5,461 nucleotides of DNA from Caldifarciminota bacterium. GTDB taxonomy: Bacteria; Hydrothermota; Hydrothermia; S141-80. The notes below the pieces were generated by a model. That model worked only from the letters and a program-made list of their open reading frames with translations, ran no database searches and was not told the DNA's origin. Where the stretch lies: NCBI GenBank assembly GCA_015490255.1, contig WFYF01000303.1:1-5461 (forward strand), given 5' to 3'. The first letter of the stretch is position 1; the number at the start of each line of letters is the position of its first letter. Below, one piece after another: positions 1 through 5,461 of the stretch. A program made the position numbers and the translations under genes.

Positions 1-821
1 AGGCGGTGCTGGAAGCCTCCCGGGAGACCGGGGCTCCGGTGGTGGTGGCCACCACGCCGAAGGCCCTCCGGTATGCCGGGGAGGCCTTTGCGGCCCTTCT
101 GGTGGAGGCCCTGCGGAATCATTCCCTGCCGGTGGCCCTCCATCTGGATCACGGGAAAACCCTGGAGGACGTGGTGTGGGCCATCCGCCATGGATGGACC
201 TCGGTGATGATGGATGCTTCCCACCTGCCCTTTGAGGAAAACGTGGCCCTCACCCGGAAGGCCGTGGAGGTTGCCCATGCGGTGGGGGTGACGGTGGAGG
301 GGGAGATTGGGGTGCTGGCGGGGGTGGAGGACGACGTGCAGGGGGACGTGCCACGCTTCACCGATCCTGAAGAGGCGGCCCGCTTTGTGGAGGCCACGGG
401 TGTGGATGCCCTGGCCGTGGCGGTGGGCACCTCCCACGGGGCCTACAAGTTCAAAGGCGAACCCCGGCTGGACTTTGACCGGATTCAGGCCATCCGGGAT
501 CGGGTCCCGGCCTATCTCGTGCTTCACGGGGCTTCGGGGGTTCCGCAGGACCTGGTGGCCCGGGCCGAGCGGTACGGTGCCCGGCTGGCAGAGGCCCGGG
601 GGGTTCCGGACAGCATGCTCCAGGAGGCGGTGCGCCGGGGCATCCGGAAGGTGAACACCGATACGGACCTGCGCCTGGCTTTCACCGCGGCGGTGCGGGC
701 CATTCTCACCGAACATCCCGGGGTCTTTGACCCCCGGGCCATCCTGGGGGCGGCCCGGGAGGCCATGAAAGAAACCGCCATCCACAGAATCCGTGTGCTG
801 CAGGGGGGTATGCATGGTTGA
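1..821 (+). CDS. fba: Class II fructose-bisphosphate aldolase, 5' partial
   Basis: This enzyme reversibly splits fructose 1,6-bisphosphate into dihydroxyacetone phosphate and glyceraldehyde 3-phosphate in the cytoplasm (glycolysis and gluconeogenesis), using a divalent metal, usually zinc. The reading frame is open to the left edge (codons begin at base 3). Family alignment from memory suggests about 30-35 N-terminal residues are missing, so the GTG at 6 is an internal valine. Counting from that codon, HLDHG at 46-50 supplies the catalytic Asp48 and zinc ligand His49. VEGEIG (98-103), GTSHGAYK (141-148, zinc ligand His144), LVLHGASG (171-178, zinc ligand His174) and KVNTDTDLR (215-223, phosphate binding) follow in the expected order. 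The segment between LHGASG and KVNTDTD is longer than in the shortest homologues and contains GVPDSMLQEA; this matches the roughly 305-residue Thermus-like class II type. A tagatose-bisphosphate aldolase is the main alternative. The stop overlaps the start of the downstream regulator by 8 bases. Confidence 0.93.
   Translation, partial: AVLEASRETGAPVVVATTPKALRYAGEAFAALLVEALRNHSLPVALHLDHGKTLEDVVWAIRHGWTSVMMDASHLPFEENVALTRKAVEVAHAVGVTVEGEIGVLAGVEDDVQGDVPRFTDPEEAARFVEATGVDALAVAVGTSHGAYKFKGEPRLDFDRIQAIRDRVPAYLVLHGASGVPQDLVARAERYGARLAEARGVPDSMLQEAVRRGIRKVNTDTDLRLAFTAAVRAILTEHPGVFDPRAILGAAREAMKETAIHRIRVLQGGMHG
802..808 (+). promoter_or_regulatory. Ribosome binding site deciding the regulator start
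   Basis: The purine run AGGGGGG lies five bases before the ATG at 814, inside the last codons of the aldolase gene. It favours ATG 814 over the in-frame GTG at 793, which would add seven residues (MCCRGVC) not typical of the family. Confidence 0.6.
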
Positions 822-1476
822 AATTGCGGATCTCCATAAATTTCCGGTGTGGGAAAACATCCCGGAGGATCTGCTCCGGGCCCTGGTTCCCTATGTGGTG
901 CGCAAGAGGGTGGACAAGGGGGACTGCGTCGTCCGGGAGGGGGACCGGGGGACGATGGTCTATTTCATTGAAGCGGGTTTTTTCAAGGTGACCGCCCACG
1001 AAGATGACCGGGAAGTGATCCTGAACTACCTTGGACCCGGCGACATTTTCGGGGAACAGGCTCTGCTGGGCGAGGCCCGGACGGCCACGGTGCTGGCCCT
1101 GGAGCCCGGAAGCCTGCTGGTGCTTCACAAAAACGACCTGCTTCACGTGATCCGGCGACATCCCGAGGTGGCCCTTTCTCTCATCGCCACGTTGCTCCGC
1201 CGGCTGAAGGAAACCAACCAGCATCTGGCCTATCTCGCAGCGCGGGACGCGGCGGGTCGGGTGGCCCGGGCGCTGGCGGATCTGGCCCGGGATCTGGGTG
1301 AGACCCGCGAAGGAGGGGTGCTCATTCCCCGCTCCCGTCTGACGGTTCAGGAACTGGCCAAATTCGTGGGGCTCACCCGGGAAACCACGTCCCGGGCCCT
1401 CAAAATTCTGGAAAACGAAGGGACCATCCGGTCCCTGAAGGAAGGGCTGTTCCTGCCCGGGGAGGTGCTCTCATGA
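814..1476 (+). CDS. Crp/Fnr-family transcriptional regulator
   Basis: A 220-residue cytoplasmic DNA-binding regulator of normal family length. Residues about 10-120 form a cyclic-nucleotide-binding-type beta barrel, with GDIFGEQALLGEARTA (76-91) matching the phosphate-binding cassette. Glu81, Arg89 and Thr90 sit where CRP has its cAMP-contacting Glu72, Arg82 and Ser83, so a nucleotide or similar ligand is plausible. A long dimerisation helix follows (about 115-145), then a winged helix-turn-helix (about 165-215). The recognition helix reads TRETTSRALKIL (188-199); its E-x-x-S-R pattern (Glu190, Ser193, Arg194) is FNR-like rather than CRP-like. There is only one cysteine (Cys38), so an FNR-type iron-sulfur cluster is excluded. 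The start at ATG 814 was chosen over GTG 793 because of the preceding purine run. The gene shares 8 bases with the aldolase and 4 with the protease. Family assignment is firm; signal and targets are unknown. Confidence 0.93.
   Translation: MVEIADLHKFPVWENIPEDLLRALVPYVVRKRVDKGDCVVREGDRGTMVYFIEAGFFKVTAHEDDREVILNYLGPGDIFGEQALLGEARTATVLALEPGSLLVLHKNDLLHVIRRHPEVALSLIATLLRRLKETNQHLAYLAARDAAGRVARALADLARDLGETREGGVLIPRSRLTVQELAKFVGLTRETTSRALKILENEGTIRSLKEGLFLPGEVLS
1461..1467 (+). promoter_or_regulatory. Strong ribosome binding site of the protease gene
   Basis: GGAGGTG, a near-ideal Shine-Dalgarno sequence, lies five bases before ATG 1473, within the last codons of the regulator gene. No ATG or GTG occurs in the same frame for at least 70 bases upstream, so it fixes the protease start at 1473 despite the atypical N-terminus. 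Confidence 0.75.
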
Positions 1477-2726
1477 TCTGGTCTTTGCTGGCACTTCCAT
1501 ATCTGGTGTATGCCCCGGCTGCGGGCAAGCTGGAAGTTCAGGTCCAGAAAGAGATCGGTCACGGCTGGGTGCTTGTGGATCTGACGCCCCAGCAGGCCGA
1601 ATCCCTTCGCGCCCGGGGTGTGCCTGTGGATCCCAATCTGGAGGTTCGTTTGAGCTATGTCCCGTCGGATCCCTGGTGGCAGGACGGGAGCCAGTGGAAC
1701 CTGTGGGTGATCCGGACGGACGAGGCCTGGAACCGCACGCTGGGGAGCCCCGCCGTGCGGGTGGGGCTGGTGGATCAGGGGGTGGACTACAGCCATCCGG
1801 ATCTGAAAGTGGACGGTGGCCGGGACCTGGTGGACGGTGACACCGATGTGCTGCCGGCAGATCCTTCGGAGTTCCACGGAACCCATGTGGCCGGCATTAT
1901 CATCGGGCAGCACAACGCGGTGGGCATGGCCGGCGTTGCCCCCGACGTGCGCTTTTATGCGGTGCGGGCCTTTTCCCAGTCCACCACCACCCTGGACCTG
2001 GTGGTCCAGGGGATCTTCTGGCTGGTGGATTCGGCCCAGGTTCACGTGATCAACCTTTCTCTGGGGACCTCGCAATCCGCCGCCATCCTGGACTCGGCAG
2101 TGGCCTATGCCCTGTCCCGGAACGTGGTGATTGTGGCGGCGGCCGGAAACGAGGGATCTCTGGGGGTGAACTATCCTGCCCGATCCCCGGGTGTGATCGC
2201 GGTGGGAGCGATGGACAGCCTGCACTTCCGGGCGGATTATTCCAACTGGGGTCCCGAGCTGGACGTGATGGCGCTGGGCACGGGGATTCTGTCGGCCTAT
2301 CCCTGCAATCCCCCGGGTTCGGGGCGGAACTGCATGGGAGCCTATGCGGACGGGACTTCCATGGCCACCCCTCACGTGACCGGTCTGGTGGCGCTGTATC
2401 TTTCCCTTCAGCCCACCGCAACGGTGACAGAGGTGGTCCGGGCGATCCGCCGGGCCACGGTGGACCTGAACGACCCGGGGTTTGACGAGCGCACGGGCTT
2501 TGGCCTGGTGGATGCGGCGCTGCTTCTTTCTCCACCGGTGCGCCTCCGGATCGCCTCGCGGGATATCTGGACGGCAAAAGATCTGCGGGATCGGGCCTTT
2601 CTGTTCAAAACCGTGTTTGACCGCCAGGGGAGAAGGGTTTTTGCAGGACGGGGGGTGCCCCGCCTGCACCCCGGTGTGTATACCCTGGTGCTTGAAGATC
2701 GCACGGTACGCCTGGTGATCCCCTGA
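1473..2726 (+). CDS. Secreted subtilisin-like serine protease (peptidase S8)
   Basis: A 417-residue subtilase that should cleave proteins outside the cytoplasm. Residues 1-17 are hydrophobic and end in APAAG, an unusual signal peptide with no basic residue; cleavage could follow Ala16. Residues about 19-64 resemble a short I9-type inhibitory prodomain (GWVLVDLTPQQAESLRARG). The catalytic domain (about 70-355) has the full triad: Asp101 in GLVDQGVDYSHPDL, His135 in FHGTHVAGI, and Ser296 in DGTSMATPHVTGLVAL. The oxyanion-hole Asn226 lies in VAAAGNEG. The usual D-T/S-G around the Asp is D-Q-G here. The only two cysteines, Cys278 and Cys287, flank a short Pro/Gly loop just before the Ser motif and may form a disulfide. 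The tail (about 356-417) is predicted to be beta-rich; FDRQGRRV and LHPGVYTLVL recall T9SS type A sorting domains. The start is set by the GGAGGTG site. ATGA overlap with the regulator; one base separates its stop from tadA. Family and activity are firm; export route is inferred. Confidence 0.93.
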   Translation: MIWSLLALPYLVYAPAAGKLEVQVQKEIGHGWVLVDLTPQQAESLRARGVPVDPNLEVRLSYVPSDPWWQDGSQWNLWVIRTDEAWNRTLGSPAVRVGLVDQGVDYSHPDLKVDGGRDLVDGDTDVLPADPSEFHGTHVAGIIIGQHNAVGMAGVAPDVRFYAVRAFSQSTTTLDLVVQGIFWLVDSAQVHVINLSLGTSQSAAILDSAVAYALSRNVVIVAAAGNEGSLGVNYPARSPGVIAVGAMDSLHFRADYSNWGPELDVMALGTGILSAYPCNPPGSGRNCMGAYADGTSMATPHVTGLVALYLSLQPTATVTEVVRAIRRATVDLNDPGFDERTGFGLVDAALLLSPPVRLRIASRDIWTAKDLRDRAFLFKTVFDRQGRRVFAGRGVPRLHPGVYTLVLEDRTVRLVIP

Positions 2727-2727
2727 G

Positions 2728-3177
2728 ATGCGGGATCGGGAATGGATGGCCCTGGCCCTTCAGGAAGCCCGCAGGGCCTTTGAAGAAGGGGAAGTACCGG
2801 TGGGGGCGGTGGTGGTGTGTGGGGAGGAAGTGGTGGCGGCCGCCCGCAACCGGGTGGAGGCGCTGAAGGATCCTTCCGCTCACGCCGAGATGCTGGCGGT
2901 GCGGGAGGCCTGCCGGAAGCAGGGTGACTGGAGACTCACGGATTGTACCCTGTATGTCACGCTGGAACCCTGCATCCAGTGTGCGGGGCTTGCGGTGCTT
3001 GCCCGCCTGCGGGAAATCGTGTATGCCACGGAAGATCACCGGTTCGGTGGCCTGGTGAGCCTGATGAACGTGGTGCAGCACCCCCGGCTGCCCCACCGGG
3101 TGCGGTTCCGAAGGGGCCCCTTTTCTGAAGAGGCCCGGAGTTTGCTGGAGCGCTTTTTCCGGGAGCGGCGAACATGA
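2728..3177 (+). CDS. tadA: tRNA-specific adenosine deaminase TadA
   Basis: This enzyme deaminates adenosine 34 to inosine in the anticodon wobble position of tRNA-Arg(ACG), allowing decoding of CGU, CGC and CGA codons. The 149-residue length is normal. The N-terminus (EWMALALQEARRAFEEGEVP, 5-24) matches TadA closely, supporting ATG 2728 over the internal ATG at 2746. The deaminase zinc site is complete: His52 and the proton-shuttling Glu54 in AHAEM, and Cys82 and Cys85 in EPCIQCAG. The usual PCxMC has Gln at the Met position. The C-terminal LLERFFRERR (139-148) is the typical TadA end. Other zinc-dependent cytidine or guanine deaminases are less likely because of these N- and C-terminal signatures. 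The ribosome binding site is weak (GGTGA at 2714-2718), so translation may depend on ribosomes finishing the protease one base upstream. The 3' end overlaps panB by ATGA. Confidence 0.92.
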   Translation: MRDREWMALALQEARRAFEEGEVPVGAVVVCGEEVVAAARNRVEALKDPSAHAEMLAVREACRKQGDWRLTDCTLYVTLEPCIQCAGLAVLARLREIVYATEDHRFGGLVSLMNVVQHPRLPHRVRFRRGPFSEEARSLLERFFRERRT

Positions 3178-3956
3178 AGAAAAAAACCGTGCGAACTCTG
3201 CGGAACATGAAGGAGCGGGGTGAGAAGATCGCCATGCTCACAGCCTATGATTACACCTCTGCCCGGCTGGTGGACGAGGCGGGAGTGGATGTGATTCTCG
3301 TGGGGGACTCTGTGGGCATGGTGGTTCAGGGGCATGACACCACCCATCCGGTGACGCTGGAGCACATGCTCTATCATACCGAAATCGTGGCACGGGGCGT
3401 CCGGCAGGCGCTGGTGGTGGGCGACATGCCCTTTCTTTCCTATCAGGTGAGCGTGGAGGAGGCGGTGCGCAATGCCGGGGCCTTTCTCCGGGTGGGGGCG
3501 GATGCGGTGAAGCTGGAAGGAGGCGAGGAGATCCTGCCCGTGATTGCGCGCCTGGTGGCCGTGGGGATTCCGGTGATGGGCCATCTGGGACTCCAGCCCC
3601 AGAAGGTCCGGGCGCTGGGGGGATACCGGAAAATGCTCTACACCGACGAAGCGATCACCCGTCTGGTGGAGGAGGCAAAACGTCTGGAAAGCGCGGGAAT
3701 TTTCGCTCTGGTGCTGGAAAACATCAACGCCGAGGCGGCCCGGGCGGTCACCGAAGCCCTGTCTGTCCCCACCATCGGGACCGGGAGCGGACCCCACTGT
3801 GACGGGCAGGTCCTTGTGCTCCACGATATGCTCGGCCTTTCCCATTTTCGCCCGCCTTTCGCGAAGGCCTATCTGGACGGGGCCCGGCTGGTGAAGGAGG
3901 CGGTGGGAACCTATGTCCGGGAGGTGAAAGAGGGGGTGTTCCCGGAGGAAAGATGA
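3174..3956 (+). CDS. panB: 3-methyl-2-oxobutanoate hydroxymethyltransferase (PanB)
   Basis: The cytoplasmic first committed enzyme of pantothenate and CoA synthesis: it transfers a one-carbon unit from 5,10-methylenetetrahydrofolate to 2-oxoisovalerate to give ketopantoate, in a Mg-dependent TIM barrel. At 260 residues it is full length. Hallmarks in order are MLTAYDYTSARLVDEAG (21-37), LVGDSVGMVVQGHDTTHPVT (42-61, metal ligand Asp45), GDMPF (83-87, metal ligand Asp84), KLEGG (113-117, metal ligand Glu115), GHLGLQPQ (136-143) and DGQVLVLHDMLGL (210-222). Glu182 sits at the family's catalytic glutamate. Two usually conserved spots differ: LENIN replaces the common LECVP, and IGTGSG replaces IGIGAG. 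GGGAG-like purines at 3161-3165 (GGGAG) lie eight bases before ATG 3174. ATGA overlaps join it to tadA and to the transporter. No panC, panD or panE is present in the window. Confidence 0.96.
   Translation: MKKKTVRTLRNMKERGEKIAMLTAYDYTSARLVDEAGVDVILVGDSVGMVVQGHDTTHPVTLEHMLYHTEIVARGVRQALVVGDMPFLSYQVSVEEAVRNAGAFLRVGADAVKLEGGEEILPVIARLVAVGIPVMGHLGLQPQKVRALGGYRKMLYTDEAITRLVEEAKRLESAGIFALVLENINAEAARAVTEALSVPTIGTGSGPHCDGQVLVLHDMLGLSHFRPPFAKAYLDGARLVKEAVGTYVREVKEGVFPEER
3944..3948 (+). promoter_or_regulatory. Ribosome binding site before a double ATG
   Basis: GGAGG near the end of panB lies four bases before ATG 3953 and seven before the in-frame ATG 3956. Spacing favours the second ATG slightly, while the first gives the ATGA overlap seen elsewhere in this operon. 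The two starts differ by one methionine. Confidence 0.6.
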
Positions 3957-5266
3957 TGAGAGGGCTGGTCTTCCGCATGGCCGGCTTTCTGGAGCGGCGG
4001 TTTCCGGATCCTTATGTCTTTGCCCTGGCGTTGAGCCTGGTGGCCTTTGGTCTGGCGTGGGTTTTCACCCCCCACGATGCGCTGGACCTGGCCGCCTTCT
4101 GGGCGCGGGGATTTTCCGGGATTTTCACCTTCACCACCCAGATGGCCCTGATCCTGGTGACCGGATATGCTCTGGCCCTCAGCCCCCCGGTGGATCGTCT
4201 GCTCAACCGGCTGGCCGATCGCCCCCGGTCATTGCCCGGTGCGGTCTGGTTCGTCGGGCTGATCTCGGGTGTGGCCTCCTGGCTTCAGTGGGGCCTGGGG
4301 CTGGTGGTGGCGGGCCTTCTTGCCACCCGCGTGGCCCGGCGCCGGGGTTTTCCCCTTGCCCCACTGGTGGCGGCCGGCTATACCGGATTCCTGGTGTGGC
4401 ACTCGGGGCTGTCGGGATCCATCCCCCTCACCATCGCCACCCGGGGGCTTCCCCAGAACGAGCTGGAGCGGGTGTTCGGCCGGGTGGCACCGATCCGGGA
4501 AACCGTGTTCGCCTGGTGGAATCTGCTTCCCGCGGTGCTGGCGCTTGTGGCCAGTCTGGCGGGGCTGGTGTGGCTGGTGCAGCAGGCACCGGGGCGGGAA
4601 GATGACGGAGCAGCCCCGGTTCTGGAAGGGAAAGAAACCTGGCCACCGGCCTCCCTGGCCGGCAGCGTTCTGCAGCTTCTCCTGGTGGCGGTGAGACTCC
4701 TTTTCCTGTACGGGCACTTCACAAGCGGGAAGGGACTGGACCTGAACGGGGTGATCCTGATTTTCCTGCTTCTGGGGATGCTGGCCCACGGCTCGGCGGA
4801 ACGCTATGCCCGGGCGGTGGGAAAGGCCACGCCTTCTGTCGCGGGGATTCTGCTGCAGTTTCCCCTGTATGGGGGGATTCAGGGGCTTTTGATCCATTCG
4901 GGGCTGGGCAGCATGATCGCCCGGGGTGTGGCGGAAATCACGCCGCCCGCTCTCTTTTATAGCGTGCAGTTTCTGCTTGCAGGTGTGGTGAATCTGTTTG
5001 TCCCCTCGGGGGGTGGTCAGTGGGTGGTGCAGGGGCCGGTGGCCATGGAAGCGGCCCGGCGGCTGGGGGTGGATCCGGTGGTGAGCGCCATGGCGGTGGC
5101 CTGGGGGGACGCCTGGACGAACATGCTCCAGCCCTTCTGGGCCCTTCCTCTATTGGGCATCGCGGGACTTTCCGCCCGGCGGCTTGTGTCCCATACCTTC
5201 GTGTCTTTCCTTACGGCAGGAGCGGTCTGGCTTTTGTGGTGCGTGTTTCTCGGGGCAGGGCGATGA
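3953..5266 (+). CDS. atoE: Short-chain fatty acid transporter, AtoE family
   Basis: An inner-membrane carrier of 437 residues, close to the 440 of E. coli AtoE, which moves acetoacetate and short-chain fatty acids. About ten to twelve hydrophobic segments are visible, roughly at 20-38, 55-78, 96-125, 137-162, 188-209, 236-256, 264-280, 297-318, 333-350, 392-407 and 413-434. Residues 210-235 form a charged hydrophilic loop. Family signatures are strong: FGLAWVFTPHDAL (32-44), TQMALILVTGYALA (62-75), GILLQFPLYGGIQGLLIHSG (298-317), FVPSGGGQWVVQGP (349-362) and QPFWALPLLGIAGL (393-406), all close to E. coli AtoE as recalled. The start could be ATG 3953 or ATG 3956. Unlike the E. coli atoDAEB operon, no CoA-transferase or thiolase gene lies beside it here, so the substrate and direction (uptake or release of acetate- to butyrate-sized acids) are inferred. 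ATGA overlaps join it to panB and to the GAF gene. Confidence 0.93.
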   Translation: MMRGLVFRMAGFLERRFPDPYVFALALSLVAFGLAWVFTPHDALDLAAFWARGFSGIFTFTTQMALILVTGYALALSPPVDRLLNRLADRPRSLPGAVWFVGLISGVASWLQWGLGLVVAGLLATRVARRRGFPLAPLVAAGYTGFLVWHSGLSGSIPLTIATRGLPQNELERVFGRVAPIRETVFAWWNLLPAVLALVASLAGLVWLVQQAPGREDDGAAPVLEGKETWPPASLAGSVLQLLLVAVRLLFLYGHFTSGKGLDLNGVILIFLLLGMLAHGSAERYARAVGKATPSVAGILLQFPLYGGIQGLLIHSGLGSMIARGVAEITPPALFYSVQFLLAGVVNLFVPSGGGQWVVQGPVAMEAARRLGVDPVVSAMAVAWGDAWTNMLQPFWALPLLGIAGLSARRLVSHTFVSFLTAGAVWLLWCVFLGAGR

Positions 5267-5461
5267 AACGTCATCCTGGAACTCCCGAGGAACTCCAGCG
5301 GGCCCGTCTGGCGGCCCTGGCCAGTCAGGTGTTTCTGGAGGATCCCCGGGATCTTCAGAAAATCCTGCAGAACATCGTGGAGACCACCGAACGCCTGCTC
5401 CCGGCAGACAGCGCCAGCATCATCCTGCCAGGCCCCGAGACCTATGTTGCTGCCACCACGG
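5263..5461 (+). CDS. GAF-domain protein, 3' partial
   Basis: Only the first 66 codons are in the window; the frame stays open to the right edge. The start ATG 5263 overlaps the transporter stop as ATGA, with GGGG at 5252-5255 seven bases before it. No signal peptide or membrane segment is visible at the N-terminus, so it is probably cytoplasmic. Residues about 12-29 look like a short helix. DLQKILQNIVETTERLLPAD (30-49) followed by SASIILPGPETYVAATT (50-66) matches the first helix and first strands of a GAF domain. GAF domains bind small ligands or act as dimerising sensor modules. What follows (histidine kinase, GGDEF/HD-GYP enzyme, sigma-54 activator or a stand-alone GAF) cannot be seen, so no gene name or signal is proposed. 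Confidence 0.7.
   Translation, partial: MKRHPGTPEELQRARLAALASQVFLEDPRDLQKILQNIVETTERLLPADSASIILPGPETYVAATT

Noticed and set aside
793..813. Upstream GTG start for the Crp/Fnr regulator
   Set aside because: It adds a Cys-rich seven-residue extension not expected in the family, while ATG 814 has a purine-rich ribosome binding site at the right distance.
1347..2669. 440-codon open frame on the minus strand opposite the protease
   Set aside because: It lies antisense to a subtilase with an intact catalytic triad, and its translation is low-complexity, rich in His, Arg, Gly and Pro, with no recognisable domain. It is the expected shadow of GC-rich coding DNA.
3111..3124. Palindrome AAGGGGCCCCTT followed by T residues, resembling a terminator
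   Set aside because: It has no loop, so the hairpin stem would be only a few pairs. It is within the tadA coding region, and a terminator there would cut off tadA and panB.
3036..3845. 269-codon open frame on the minus strand opposite tadA and panB
   Set aside because: Antisense to two well-supported genes, His/Gly/Pro-rich, and with no family motif.
4884..4896. TTGATCCATTC as a possible FNR-like operator
   Set aside because: Only the left half-site matches, there is no ATCAA partner at the correct spacing, and it lies inside the transporter gene.
4229..4897. 222-codon open frame on the minus strand opposite the transporter
   Set aside because: Rich in Gln, Pro, Gly and His with no domain; mirror of the transporter's codon pattern.
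1..5461. CRISPR arrays, tRNA or rRNA genes, insertion sequences, attachment sites, tandem repeats
   Set aside because: The whole window is occupied by seven contiguous coding regions with intact family motifs; no repeated units, inverted terminal repeats or structured RNA sequence were seen.

Overview
The window is a gapless stretch of seven same-strand (+) protein genes from a GC-rich bacterium (by eye about 60-65% GC, with heavy use of GTG, GCC, CTG and CGG codons). It starts inside a class II aldolase gene and ends inside a GAF-domain gene. The organism cannot be named from these data. The aldolase resembles the roughly 305-residue type known from Thermus and some Firmicutes. The protease ends in a segment that looks like a type IX secretion (T9SS) sorting domain. 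Together these suggest a thermophilic or otherwise deep-branching, uncultured bacterial lineage, but this is inference only.

Layout, left to right: class II fructose-bisphosphate aldolase (1-821, 5' end missing); Crp/Fnr-family transcription regulator (814-1476); secreted subtilisin-like S8 serine protease with a short prodomain and a C-terminal beta-rich tail (1473-2726); tRNA adenosine deaminase TadA (2728-3177); ketopantoate hydroxymethyltransferase PanB (3174-3956); AtoE-type short-chain fatty acid transporter (3953-5266); and the first 66 codons of a GAF-domain protein (5263 onwards).

All six gene junctions are overlaps or near-overlaps: one 8-base overlap, four 4-base ATGA overlaps and one 1-base gap. 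All six visible stop codons are TGA. There is no intergenic DNA for a promoter, terminator or RNA gene, so the block is most simply read as part of one long, translationally coupled transcription unit whose promoter and terminator lie outside the window. The genes do not form one recognisable pathway: they cover glycolysis or gluconeogenesis, regulation, extracellular proteolysis, tRNA wobble modification, CoA biosynthesis and carboxylate transport. This looks like the compact mixed operons of streamlined genomes rather than a dedicated system.

I found no mobile element, CRISPR array, tRNA, rRNA or tandem repeat. I see no convincing undescribed biological system here. The items most worth a second look are the protease's possible sorting domain, the regulator's FNR-like recognition helix without iron-sulfur cysteines, and a fatty acid transporter lacking its usual ato partner genes.
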